Assembly (NCBI GenBank): GCA_021292165.1
Contig: CM037876.1
Location: forward strand, 39,852,575 to 39,916,574
DNA length: 64,000 bases
DNA from: Shinisaurus crocodilurus
Lineage: Eukaryota > Chordata > Lepidosauria > Squamata > Shinisauridae
Direction of reading: 5' to 3'
The notes under the pieces are model-generated. The model saw nothing but the letters and a program-made list of their open reading frames with translations. It did no database searches and was not told the origin of the DNA. The position numbers were made by a program, and so were the translations under genes. This document shows positions 20,590 to 30,822 of the stretch, one piece after another. Numbering within the stretch: position 1 is the first letter of the stretch; every line of letters starts with the position of its first letter.

Positions 20590-21000
20590 GTGGCGGGTAA
20601 GTGCGGGTTAGGGTATTGATAGGGTGAGGTGAGCATCCTTGGCACCATTCAGGTGACAGGCGGTTTCAGGAGGCCTCAGATTGATGGGTCAGTAGGCTCA
20701 GTCAGCTGAGGATCAGGAACGCCTGTGATGTCTTTGTTCTCGCCAAGCTTGTTGTCGTGGGACTCCGAGAGGGGGCGACGCAACAAAGGCTCCCAACACT
20801 GTAAAGTGGAAAATGGGGCGGCGGCGGATCCAACGCCACCTCCCTGTTTTGGATGCTCCACCCAATTGGACAATTGAGCGGCCTAGGAGGCCAGATTAGA
20901 ATAACCCGCACTCCATCCCTTTGCAGTTCATTGTATGTAAATAAATGTGGCCCAGTTAAACACCAAACAAGTGTCTCGGCTCTTCATTTCCCCCCTACAT
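20590..21000 (+). mobile_element. 3' tail of the SGNH-like element
   Basis: It starts at GGCGGGTAAGTGCGGGTTAG and ends with AAATAAATGTGGCCCAG and AAGTGTCTCGGCTCTTC. The same landmarks appear in reverse orientation at 2,690-3,100. AATAAA near 20,939 could be the polyadenylation signal of the parent element. Confidence 0.6.
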
Positions 21001-21278
21001 TCGCAATGTTTATTCACCATAAATAAATAAAATAGGCCTTGTCAGCCCATTCAAACAACCAGCAGGACATGTGAGAAAGTCTGTTCCACCTCAGATAGGC
21101 ATGTGGGGAACTGATGGGCCAAAGATCCCCATGTTAAAATCTCCCTGAAGATCATGCAAAGTTAACAGGTCGTGGAGAAGGCAAGGGCAGAAGCCTTCTC
21201 CCTGACATATTTGCAAGGTCTATTTTGGCAGGGGGAAATTGTTCTAGAGGTGTATTGATACTTGCAATTTCCCTAGTA

Positions 21279-21537
21279 CAGTAATACCTTGGATTGCAAG
21301 TAACTTGGTCTGAGAGCGTTTTGCAAGACAAGCAATTTTTTAAAATAAATTTTGACTTGATAAACAAGCGACGTCTTGCAATACAAGTGTAGGGATGTAA
21401 CCGCTCACCTCGAGTGGGTGTAGCAGGCCGAAATCGGCCCCGCTCACACCCGCCAGAGACTTGCTTTGATATAAGAGTGTTTTGGATTACAAGCACGGTT
21501 CTGGAACGAATTATGCTTGCAATCCAAGGTATTACTG
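21279..21537. mobile_element. Tc1/mariner (Tigger-like) MITE
   Basis: The terminal inverted repeats CAGTAATACCTTGGATTGCA and TGCAATCCAAGGTATTACTG are perfect and flanked by TA (21,277-21,278 and 21,538-21,539), the Tc1/mariner target. At 259 bp it is non-coding. Confidence 0.9.
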
Positions 21538-21747
21538 TACATCCTGAACTGGTATAGTCCCATGAGGACTGTACCATGTGCCTTTCTTGAATGTCTCAGG
21601 CCCCATCTAAATTTGAGTTTGAGAGGCTAGTATCCTCAATCATGTGATTAGCTGTTATTGTAAAGGGCTGCCCACATTTCATGCTGATCGTAACTAGAGA
21701 ACCCCTCTTTTATGTGTGTGGACATCCCTTATCACTAGCAGCTAGTC

Positions 21748-21990
21748 CTGTGATTCAGGCTCCCAGCAACAGTTATACCAGATGGTAATGTTTGAATGTG
21801 ACCTTAGCTAACCGTGCAATCCTATACATGTCTACTCAGAAGTAGACCCCACTGAGTTCAATGGGACTTACTCCCAGATAAGTATATACTGGTTTAAATG
21901 GAGGATGACTGATGTTGGGTCTCTGGAAGCCAAGGTTGCATTCAGACATTACCATCTGGTGGTAATTGTTGCTGGGAGCCTGAATTTTCC
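21748..21990. repeat. Hairpin element with another MITE in its loop
   Basis: The left arm (CAGGCTCCCAGCAACAG, ACCAGATGGTAATGTTTGAA) and right arm (TCAGACATTACCATCTGG, TGTTGCTGGGAGCCTGAA) pair over about 55 bp. The loop (about 21,812-21,900) holds a copy of the palindromic repeat with TACTCAGAAGTAGACCCCAC and TCAATGGGACTTACTCCCAG, also found at 49,150-49,320. Confidence 0.8.
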
Positions 21991-22092
21991 CCAGACTTTT
22001 TTTGTTTGCTGTAGATCAGTCTTCCTTTGGTTGGCCAAACTGAAACAACTGAGTTTTTGACTGTTAGTTCAATGCTTATTTTCAAAGGCTAG

Positions 22093-22232
22093 AGCAGCCT
22101 TCCCCAATGTAGTGCCCCCTAGATATTTTGGACTTCAACTCCCAACATCCCTGACCCATGCTTGCTGGGGCTGATGGGAGTTGTAGTCCAAGACATCTGG
22201 TGGGCAGCAGGTTGGGGGTGCCTGGACTAGCT
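22093..22232. repeat. Palindromic hAT-like MITE
   Basis: CAGCCTTCCCCAATG and AGATATTTTGGACTTCAACT are mirrored by GGGAGTTGTAGTCCAAGACA and GGTTGGGGGTGCCTG. The same family is at 23,440-23,577. Confidence 0.7.
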
Positions 22233-22257
22233 GTACTATCTCTTCCCTCAACCCACA

Positions 22258-22261
<4 letters not shown>

Positions 22262-22301
<40 letters not shown>
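22262..22301. repeat. (CT)n microsatellite
   Basis: Twenty uninterrupted CT units. Confidence 0.97.
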
Positions 22302-22304
<3 letters not shown>

Positions 22305-22309
22305 TTAGT

Positions 22310-23223
22310 ATTACAATAGCTGTGCAGAAGAAATAGTTACAAAGCTTACTGGAATAATTTGGGTTGTTCCCTCTTCTAAATGCCATAGCTGATTTGATTG
22401 TAAGTACATAGTAAAAACAGCAGCAGTACATACAACTTTCAGCTTCCTGAAGGACCTGGCAGTGTGTTCAACCTTTAGGAACAGGCCAGGCTGAAGTGCA
22501 AATGGTCAACCTTGCTTTTAGCGCAGCTAATAATAGTGATAATACTTTATGCTAGTATAGAATCTTTTATGGAAGAACAGAAAAAGGTCACAGGAATACA
22601 AAGGGCGACTCTTTGGTGGCTGCAGATTTACTCAGTGTGCTTTTGACATTTCCACGAGCTCAACCAGCGGGGTGGGGAGGGGGAGTAAGAACTGTAAGGA
22701 AAGTAACTATTAATTTGTCCCCATATTGATAAAAACTGAGGCAGAAAGAGAGGCTGAGTGAATATGCTGAAGGCCATGTTGTTCATAACTGTGGCCACGT
22801 TGCAACAAACAAACAAACAAACCATTCCACTTTCATGCATGCACATTTCTCAAAAGTTAAAGAGGACTAGCACTCTTATTCCTGGGCTGTTGATTTACTA
22901 AAATGACTCTTTCCACCCCTTTTTAAGATGCCTCTGTTCAACACAGTGAAAAAGATTTTCTGCTTCTCTAGACATCAAGGCAGATGGTTGTTCTTTCAAA
23001 GTGGAAAAAAAGTGGGGAGAGTATTCCAGTGTCTAAAAAGAATGTGAGCAGTCCCAAAATAAGGCAAGCTTACCTGAATGTGGTCCCCATGCCAACCACT
23101 TCAGTGATTATGAATGCTATCTTTTCCACTACTTCTTTCAAAAGGCAGCCACAGAGGCTGCAATCTACAGCAGAAGACCAGCTCAGGTGGGGAAAGCACT
23201 TCTTAACCCTTTCCCCTCTCTGG

Positions 23224-23225
<2 letters not shown>
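22310..23225. other. Intergenic, no recognised feature
   Basis: No exon-like or transposon sequence was recognised. Confidence 0.5.

Positions 23226-23229
<4 letters not shown>

Positions 23230-23262
<33 letters not shown>
23230..23262. repeat. (GT)n microsatellite
   Basis: About sixteen GT units. Confidence 0.97.
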
Positions 23263-23265
<3 letters not shown>

Positions 23266-23439
23266 CTAAAAATTGGCTCTCTGCTATGCATTTCCATTCA
23301 CAGGGGGAAAGATATGGGTACAATTGGTGATGTGACATCATTATGCTAGGTCATCCCTGGTCCTGCTGCCACCAAGAGCCAACGTGAGGGAAAACCAGAG
23401 TGCAACGATGCCATGTCACATGTTGTCTTGTTTTAGACT

Positions 23440-23577
23440 AGCCTTCCCCAACCTGGTGCCTTCCAGATGCTTTGGACTTCAGCTCCCATCAGCCCCAGCC
23501 AGCAAGGCCAATGGTCAGGAATACTGGGAGTTGTAGTCCAGACCATCTGGAAGGCACCAGGTTAGGGAAGGCTGTAC
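23440..23577. repeat. Palindromic hAT-like MITE
   Basis: AGCCTTCCCCAACCTGGTGC and AGATGCTTTGGACTTCAGCT pair with GGAGTTGTAGTCCAGACC and GGCACCAGGTTAGGGAAGGC. Flanking octamers TTTTAGAC and TACTAGAC agree at 6 of 8 positions, consistent with an old target duplication. Confidence 0.75.
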
Positions 23578-23582
23578 TAGAC

Positions 23583-23727
23583 CAAGGGCAGGCAACTTGG
23601 CATCCTCCAGATGTTTTCAGCTGCAACTCCCAGAAACCCCAGCCAGCCTGGCCAATGGTCAGGGATTATGGGAAGTGCAGTCCTGTAGTGCATCTGGAGG
23701 GCACCAGGTTGCCTACCCCTGTACCAG
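23583..23727. repeat. Second palindromic MITE, adjacent
   Basis: GGGCAGGCAACTTGGCATCC pairs with GGGCACCAGGTTGCCTACCC. The inner part (CAACTCCCAGAAACCCCAGC) is shared with neighbouring MITE families. Confidence 0.7.
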
Positions 23728-24117
23728 GTGTAAGCAGGAAGAAGGGAGAAAAATGTTCACCCCCTCTTGTGTGCTGGAATGTACATCCATCTAAAAAAGG
23801 AGGTCAAAGACTGCAGCACAGCTATTCTTGTTCCTATCTGCAGCAGCAGCAGGAGCAGCAAAAGGACACCTCCTGCATTGCTTCTGTGCTGGATATGATG
23901 CAACTGGCCTTGAATCAGGACTTGAAGAATGATTCCACAAAGGCCAAACATGTCACAGAGGTATCCTTTGAGGCAATAATCTGGTTAACCCCCCTAAGAT
24001 ACTGCAGTATCGCTAAGCATTGAATCAGTAGTATTAACATTAATGCTAAATGTTAATATTCTCTGTACAATAGCTGCAAGACAAAGGTTGAGGCATATTA
24101 TTGTTTCCATATCACAC

Positions 24118-24152
24118 AGTGGTGGTGGTGGTGGTTGTGGTGGTTGTGGTGG
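24118..24152. repeat. (GGT)n microsatellite
   Basis: GGT/TGT units with a few substitutions. Confidence 0.85.
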
Positions 24153-24154
24153 GG

Positions 24155-24878
24155 AAGCTACTCATGGAGTGGGAAATGGAATCTTTCAATCTTGAAGGGT
24201 TTAATCTTCAGTGCTGAGAGGCCAGGCAGACAGGCAGAGAGGACAAGAGAAACTGTGTCAGTGTGCAGCTTGAAATATAAAAGAGAGAACTACAGAGGAA
24301 AAGAAAGCTCATGATGGTCCAAATATGAGAAATCTAGAAATCCTCAGGAAACATGGGAAGGCCACTTACAGAATTGCAGCAGAAATCTTTATTCTATAGA
24401 AGGATGGAGGAAGGGGGGAGGGGGAGGAATTTGTCTCCATCCCCTAAACAAACAAACAGAACTCCAATAAACTAAACATAAATTTCTTCAGAGCGACTGG
24501 AAGTTATGTCCCCTTTAGTTTTAGCATCAATTATGTATCCAGGCAAATGGGATTTGTAACAGTTAGATAGAAAACAAACCATTTTCAAGGTAGTTCACAG
24601 CAAAGTCTATATTAGAATTAATTTCCAGTGGGAATGAGGTTTTCAATATCTATATCCTTGCAACATGGCAGATGTAAGAGTTTATGTCCCTTGTGAATCT
24701 TTATTCATTGTTGTAGATGCAGTAGTGATGGGAAGCATCCAGTCCTTGGATCCACACTTTAGAACCTGCATGGTGCACTGGATGCAGAGAAAAAGGAAAC
24801 AATTACACCAATGTATAGACAACTATTCCCTTTGATGGCATCTCCTCTACACTAGAAACTCTTCTTGGATTGATACCA
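24155..24878. other. Intergenic, no recognised feature
   Basis: Nothing recognised. Confidence 0.5.
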
Positions 24879-25389
24879 GTAATTATCAGGGATGTTGAAG
24901 AGTCCTTGGTCTCAGTCACGAGTCGAGTCACAAGTCTTTGGACCCGAGTCTCGAGTCCGAGTCCGAGTCCTTGGTCCAAAATGGTGACTCACGAGTCACA
25001 AGTCACTCCCAAAGCTGACTCCACGAGTCCCTATTAAAATCAATGGGGTTTTTTCCCAACAAAATAAGGCTACTTCAGATGTGTGGTTTAAATAAATTCT
25101 AGGCACAAGTGTGCCTTTTTATTTCAAAACTCTGCAACTGATTTTGGCAAGAACAGACCAGGCAGAAAAACCCAAAATAACCAGGCAGGCAGAGGAGGCA
25201 GGGAACCCCAAAGCAGGCAGGCAGAGGCCTTTGTCTTGGACAATTCAACTGTTGAACTGGTCAAGAAGAGACCAGGCAGGCAGAGGAGGCTGGGAACCCC
25301 AAACAGGCAGGCAGAGGCAGCCAAACCCAAAATGTCTGAAAGGTTGCATTTTAGAAAAATGATTTTAAAAAATAAACTTGCTGTACTTC

Positions 25390-25665
25390 CTAAAACTTAT
25401 CCATGTTGCATTTGAGGAACATGATTTTTTCTAAATGTTTGGCCCCCATTCTGGAACGGTGAGATCTCATCACAATTCCACCCTCACTGAACACCCGCTC
25501 CACTGGTGATGAACTTGCTGGAACCAGAAACACACTCAGAGCAGCCACACAGAGTAATCTCTTCTGCCTCTCCCAAGTACGCAACACATCAATCAAAATA
25601 AATCTTGACACACTGTTGGGGCTGCACTCCTGGTAGCCGTCCATAGTGGCCGAGCAGCGGCACAC
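25390..25665 (-). pseudogene. hAT transposase C-terminal dimerisation domain remnant
   Basis: The minus strand is open for 91 codons and shows the hAT C-terminal signature (VFLVPASSSPVERVFSEGG, then SHRSRM and KIMFLKCN). In hAT proteins this region forms dimers and carries part of the catalytic fold. The N-terminal zinc finger and DDE core are missing, so it cannot act as a transposase. Confidence 0.88.
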
Positions 25666-25726
25666 CTCACTTCCATGCGCTCTTCGCCGGCAATCACGCT
25701 CCTCTCCACTCCTTCTGGCACAGCCC

Positions 25727-25861
25727 AGGGATGTTGAAGAGTCCTTGGTCTCAAGTCCCGAGTCGAGTCTCGAGTCCCATTAAAAATATTGGGACTCGAG
25801 TCAGAGGGGGGACTCAGTCCGACTCACGAGTCAAGTCCTCGAGTCCGAGTCCCCATCCCTG
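25727..25861. mobile_element. Inner MITE forming the right end of the composite hAT
   Basis: It begins CAGGGATGTTGAAGAGTCC, identical to the outer left end at 24,887, and shares the final right end. ATTAAAAATATTGGGACTC sits at its centre. No separate target duplication is present at its left edge (GGCACAGC). Confidence 0.85.
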
Positions 25862-25987
25862 GTAATTATCATGGCTCCCACCCCACCCAAAGAATCCGGG
25901 GAATTCCATGTAGATTCTGAGAGTTCTTTCTTAGCAGGGCTGACCCGAAACATTTTGCTACAATGAGATAGTGCAGCAAATGGTGCG

Positions 25988-26011
25988 CACACACACACAC
26001 ACACACACACA
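25988..26011. repeat. (CA)n microsatellite
   Basis: About twelve CA units. Confidence 0.95.
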
Positions 26012-27790
26012 TAAAGTGAGGTGCATAGTACCAAAGGCCATCAAGTTATTCTGGCACTTGAAACAGAAACCCACTCAAGCACCTCTTCTCCTGTGTCTGG
26101 GAGTAAAAAGACAATGCTAATAAATTAAATAACAAGCAATGTGCTTCCCTTTCATGACACGGAAAAGCAGCTGCCTGAGGCCGCTGCTTCACTACCTAAC
26201 GCTAGGTCAACCCAGTTTCTTAGAAATCCCTAAGCTCAACACCTTATAAAACTAAACTTTCCAGGAGAAAGGGAATGCAATGATTATTAAACTAGTTTGC
26301 CTAAAGGCAAAAGTCCTCTACAATGCTTTTAAAACAGCTGCATATAGTTGCTTATCCATGTACTAAAGCGGTGAGAGATTGAAAGAAAAATAATGATAAT
26401 ATTAAGAAAGCTTGCCAGGCACAGTGAAACCATGTGAGAGGCTTTGGGAAATCTTAAAAGAAAGGTAAGTTTTATCATGAGGGTATCAGTTGGATGGAGA
26501 ATTTCTGAACATGAGGTTGCATCATCCTTTCTAGAAGAAACACCCAGGGAATGGGAGCTCTTTTCATTCAGAATCAGTGGGTTGGATCCAAACTCACAAT
26601 TGCCGGTGATCTGCTAAGGCTGGAGGATGGGGTGGGGAGGAGGGTGATTTTTGTCAATTCCGCTTTCACCTTGCAGCCCCCTTTTCACCCTGAAAATCTG
26701 TTCCAGTGGGTTGCAAGATCCTCCAGAGCAGCATGAGAGACAGCGTGAGACAGTGGAGCAGCTAGGGCTGGACTTTCTGGCCAAGGTCCAGGGCCCTGCC
26801 CTGGCCCCCACCACCAAATGACTACCCAGGAGGTCATGTGGGCTTCAGGGAAACAGAAGGAAACTCTATTTTATTGTATTCATGATGGTGCTCTGATTTA
26901 AGTGAGCTTAAATTGCAACACTGCACATGCACAGAGTATTTCTTAAAAATCAAGGTTGGCAAACAGTTTTGTTGTCGTCGTTCTAAACATATCCGCAATG
27001 TAGAAACCATTGTAAAGCATGGAATGATAAGGGGTGTGTGGGGAGAAGAGAAATATTAGTTGCATGCTTCATAGCTGAAATAATACACATGGCTGTCTAA
27101 AGGCCACCCCCCCCCCAAGATCATTAAGTCCAGGGCCCAAAATTATGTAGCTGCACCACTGGCGTAGGGAGCTGCAGGGGGAAGGGGAAATCGATTTTAA
27201 AAAAATGTCTCCCCTCCTTCCTCCAGCAGGGAGCTTCCACTGGATCTCACTCTGTTCTGTGAATAGAAAAAGCCTTCCATTCATGGAACAGTCTTCAATG
27301 ATGCCGAAAACCATAATTGAGTAAGTGCACCCTGCAGGTAGGTATCTCCAGCTAACCTGTTTTGGAGGAGAAAATGTGCTGCTAGATCATGTTAGGTGCT
27401 AGATCAATGTGGCATAAAAAAGCCCCCTATTATTTTGTTCTGTGGTAGCATTACACATAACAAAGGCATAGCAAATATCAGTTAACCAGGGGAACAAGTT
27501 CCTCAGGAATGTGATACTGAGTGATTTGAAATGAATAACGAAGCTCCCAATGAAGCCAGTGCAAAACTAGAAGCATAAAGATTTTTGAAACCCCCAAATC
27601 TTGTGCTTGACCATTGCAATGTATTGTTGGTTGGGCTACCCATGAGAAGTGTTCAGAAACTTCAATTGGTCCAGAAGATTTAATCCAGGTCGTTAAGAGT
27701 GACTTGCCACGGGGTACATATTTCTTCAGTATGTAAACACCTTCATCTTCATTGGATCCCAATTTATTTCTGGGCACACTTCAATGTGTT
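26012..27790. other. Intergenic, no recognised feature
   Basis: Fragments near 26,755-26,810 and 27,100-27,190 (GTCCAGGGCCC and reverse-related phrases) hint at an old inverted-repeat MITE pair. No gene was recognised. Confidence 0.45.
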
Positions 27791-27799
27791 TACTTTAGT

Positions 27800-28955
27800 G
27801 GAAGACCGACAACCTGGTCTTCTGCGCGGGTTCAATGCTAAGGGGGTAGCGGGTGCTGGGGCGGGCCTTCTCCGAGGTCCCCAGCGCCTCGCCTTAGCCC
27901 AGAACAAAGGGATAACTTATAGCCACAAAAGTATCTTTTAGAAAACAAGTTTATTTACAAAATTACCTTCACAAACTCAGACCCACGCCAGCAATACAGC
28001 TTATCAGTACGGTACAAAGTAGCAAGCAAAAGCCTCAAGGACAACGTGATTTCAGGGCTCTCAGCTAGTTAGTTTAGCTCGGGTCCCGGCAGAGGCCTGG
28101 TCAACCGCACGCTGCTAGCTGGGTTCCCGGCGGAGGCCCGGTCTACCCAAGCGGCTAGCTGGGTTCCCGGCGGAGGCCCGGTCTACCCAAGCGGCTAGCT
28201 GGGTTCCCGGCGGAGGCCCGGGCTACCCAAGCGGCTAGCTGGGTTCCCGGCGGAGGCCCGGCCTACCCAAGCGGCTAGCTGGGTTCCCGGCGGAGGCCCG
28301 GCCTACCCAAGCGGCTAGCTGGGTTCCCGGCGGAGGCCCGGTCTACCCAAGCGGCTTGTGAGTGATTTCAGCTTGGTTTCCCGGGGGTCCGGTCAACCCA
28401 AGCGGCCAGTGATTCCAGCTAGCTGGAGCGCGCCGGATTCTGCTACCCAGGGTTGCTGATCCTTCGTTCCCTTACCCCAGGCATGGGCAAGATTGCTGAT
28501 CAGGTCCAGAGAAAAGTTCCCTTGTGCAGGGTGTTTTGTACCTTGGTGTTTCAGGTAGCCCCTCCCTCCATGATCAGGTGGGTTGACACCCTCCCTGAGG
28601 GGCGGCCTTTTGGGTCAGATGGGGTGACGCCTTCCCCCCGTGGGATGGGGTCCCTTTGAAGCCACTTGCTTAATGGTCCCATCCTATGGTGTTGAGTGGC
28701 CATTTCTTAGGGGTGCCGAAGCGTCTGCCCTGGAGAGGTATTCGAGTCTTATGTAGATGGGGCTGATATGCAAGAGCATTGACAAACCTGGTGATGCTTC
28801 CTGCCTTCCCCCCTGGGGTGATTCTGTGTAGATGTTGTTTGTCCCCTTTGGCATCTGTGGAGACTGGTTGTCTCCCCACCCTGGGTCTCCTTCCCCCCTC
28901 CTTGGTGAGTGTGTGTGTGTCAGGCAGGGGGCTTAGGTTGGCTTTCTCCACAACT
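27800..28955 (-). other. GC-rich block, possible LTR on minus strand
   Basis: Read on the minus strand, AATAAACTTG (about 27,945-27,955) is followed by CTATAAGTTATCCC, as in an LTR poly(A)/U5 region. Upstream are the 40-bp minisatellite and about 500 bp of G/C-rich sequence. I found no matching TG...CA ends or target duplication, so the class is open. Confidence 0.35.
28114..28353. repeat. 40-bp minisatellite, six near-identical copies
   Basis: Units start at 28,114, 28,154, 28,194, 28,234, 28,274 and 28,314, each with GCTAGCTGGGTTCCCGGCGG and AGGCCCGG.CTACCCAAGCG. Variation is confined to one or two positions before CTACCC. Diverged half-units flank both sides (28,080 and 28,370-28,410). 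Confidence 0.97.
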
Positions 28956-29029
28956 TTATATATTTATTTTAAATTATCCATTTCATGAAAAAAAGTTATA
29001 CTGCTTTTATTTTCTTTTTTAAATCCCGA

Positions 29030-29640
29030 AACTGTTTCACAAAAATAAAAGCAGGCAGCAAAACAAATTAAAACCAATCAATAAAATAATGAAGCAATAA
29101 CAAGACAATAAAATGTGTCCTTAAAATCACTGGGGGTAGCTGGCAATGCTACCAGTCAGGACAACGCCAGGGCAAGCAGGTCTGTTTTCAATTGCCAATG
29201 GAAACATTCCACACTAGGAGTCTGTCTGATCTCAATGGGGAGATCATTCCACATGGTGGGCGCCAAATGGGGAAGGCCCTCCTTTGTAAAAGGAGCATCA
29301 GTAGGCCTTGGTATTGTGAGCAAGGCCTCCCCCCCCCCCACCCAAATGTAAAGACCAGGGCAGTCTATATGGAAGAAGGTGGTTTCTTAGAGAAACTAGT
29401 CCTAAGCTGTTTAGTGCCTTATAAACCACCAGTAACACCTTGAGCATGGCTTGGTAGCCAGTGCAGAACTATCTCCACAAGAGCTGTATGTTATGATAGG
29501 AAGCTCCACTAAGCAACCTAGCCATTGCATTCTGCACTAGCTGCACCTTCCAAACCAATCTCAAGGGTAGCCTCACTCAACATGCATTACAATAGTCCAG
29601 TCTTGAAGGGTGGTGAATCACTGTGGCTAGGCCTTGTTCA
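29030..29640 (-). mobile_element. LINE 3' end (L2/CR1 group)
   Basis: The minus strand encodes LPHLAPTMWNDLPIEIRQ and FHWQLKTDLL, the usual end of an L2-group ORF2, followed by an A/T-rich tail near 29,030-29,110. The stretch 29,340-29,640 looks like further LINE sequence but is harder to place. Confidence 0.65.
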
Positions 29641-29689
29641 GAAATGGTTGTAGCTGTCATACCAGTCAAAGCTCGGTGTGTTAACCTAT

Positions 29690-29930
29690 AAAGGCCTAAA
29701 TAGTCTGGAACCCAGGTATCTGAAGGACCTCCTTCTCCCACATGAACCTGAACAGCAATTGAGATATTCTTCTGAGGCCTTTCTCGGGATGCCCCCCTTC
29801 AGAGTTTAGGTGGATGGCTGTAGAGGAGAAGGCCTTTTCTGTGGTGGCAACCCAGTTGTGGAACTCCCTCCCTGGATATATTTGCATGGTCATTGTAATT
29901 TTAAATGGCAGGGGCAGAGTCACACTGCAT
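29690..29930 (+). mobile_element. L2-like LINE ORF2 end
   Basis: Translated pieces PRYLKDLLLPHEPEQQLRY and RGEGLFCGGNPVVELPP (with frameshifts) match the end of L2-type ORF2, including the phrase GAAGGCCTTTTCTGTGGTGG shared with 40,440 and 62,515. Confidence 0.65.
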
Positions 29931-29966
29931 CTAGAGTCCTGTCAGCTTAAAGCAGCCAGAGAAGGG

Positions 29967-30430
29967 ATGGATGAGAATTTCATTTCAGTTTCGTTTCACC
30001 AACATTCACAAAGTTCTGCATAATCGAGGCAAAAAGAACTTGAGATTAAAAAAAAATCAAATGTGGGAGAGAAACCAAAATGGACACATTCGCCCATCCA
30101 AGCTTTGAGTGCTTGGCTATTTAAATAATGGGTTTCAGTCCCTGCGTGTGCAACCACGTTAGTGTTTTAATTAGGGTCACCATCTCTTTTTATCTGACAG
30201 GCTCCTCATCTTTAACAGCTACAAATATGGAAGGCAGCTTTGACATGGTTCTCTTCATGCTGGGAATAGCTGTATCTATTGAATTTGGTCAGTGCAGATG
30301 GATGAGAATTTCATTTTGGTTTATTTTTTTGATAAAAATTTACCAAAATGCACAAATTTCTTCATATTCAGGAGAGAAAGAACTTGAGATTTTTAAAAAT
30401 TCAAATGTGGGGAAAAGCAAAACCAAGTGG
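29967..30430. repeat. Two copies of an unclassified dispersed repeat
   Basis: GGATGGATGAGAATTTCATT, GAACTTGAGAT and TCAAATGTGGG occur in the same order at 29,967-30,070 and 30,297-30,410. Internal parts differ. The ends resemble the TAGGGATGG termini of hAT MITEs elsewhere in the window. Confidence 0.55.
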
Positions 30431-30661
30431 GCCAGAGTGGGAGGTGGTTTTTCTCTGGTCTTTTAATGAGAATTTTTATACTCTTAAAATTTTTCCTTTC
30501 CATTGAAAATTTATGAATTCAGGGAACCTTGACAAACTTGAGCTTTGCTGATTTGCATATCCCTAGCCAACCATGTTTTTTTGCTTTGCTTATTCTGAAA
30601 AACTGGTGTTTGCTGAAATTCCAAATAACTTCAGAATCTTTGGTTTATCAAAACAAATCTA

Positions 30662-30805
30662 AAGCAGGGTCGTGGAACCTGTGGCACTCCGATGTCATTG
30701 GACTACAGTTCCCACGACCATTGAACATTGACCATGCTGGCTGTGGCTGATAGGAGTTGGAGTCCAACAACATCTTAGAGTGCTACAGGTTCCCTGCCCC
30801 TGACA
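30662..30805. repeat. Palindromic MITE
   Basis: GCAGGGTCGTGGAACCTGTG and CATTGGACTACAGTTCCCAC pair with GGAGTTGGAGTCCAACAACA and CAGGTTCCCTGCCCCTG. Confidence 0.7.
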
Positions 30806-30822
30806 GAAAGGGAAACCAAACT

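Larger units (their letters stand above)
18640..20600 (+). pseudogene. Decayed, block-duplicated SGNH-hydrolase-like gene (mobile-element type)
   Basis: Fragments in several frames resemble SGNH hydrolases often found as uncharacterised vertebrate proteins. Block I appears as GHSFISGRLEGL (18,708) and GHSFVPGRLEA (19,669). A middle stretch IHWLGCRGLLWQNLL is at 18,790-18,834. A GGND-like block III is repeated from 19,050 to 20,060. The block KALILQ.LADSRTIKDGL.F is present three times (18,922, 20,078, 20,236). The C-terminal VPHPEI, ELYRTD and GNNVFLKDLQRALLELV lies at 20,426-20,545. The catalytic DxxH of block V is lost. Acceptor-like TTTATTTCAG (18,661) and TTTATTGCAG (19,610) sit before each block I copy. 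Frameshifts and stops throughout make it non-functional. The class of its parent element is unknown to me. Confidence 0.7.
24887..25861. mobile_element. Composite hAT transposon with transposase remnant
   Basis: The ends are CAGGGATGTTGAAGAGTC and GAGTCCCCATCCCTG, flanked by a perfect 8-bp target duplication GTAATTAT (24,879-24,886 and 25,862-25,869). Both ends are packed with GAGTC/GACTC motifs. The body has the 3' end of a hAT transposase gene on the minus strand (25,390-25,665) and a duplicated CAGGCAGGCAGAG segment (25,180-25,320). A second left end starts at 25,727, so a 135-bp MITE with the same termini forms the right end. Confidence 0.92.

Noticed and set aside
22135..22431. Arg-Glu repeat protein
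   Set aside because: It comes from reading through the (CT)n microsatellite.
23472..24023. 183-residue plus-strand open frame
   Set aside because: It runs through two palindromic MITEs and the unrelated sequence beside them, with no family resemblance.
27800..28955. A definite LTR element
   Set aside because: A poly(A)-like region is present, but I found no matching ends or target duplication, so it is left as possible only.
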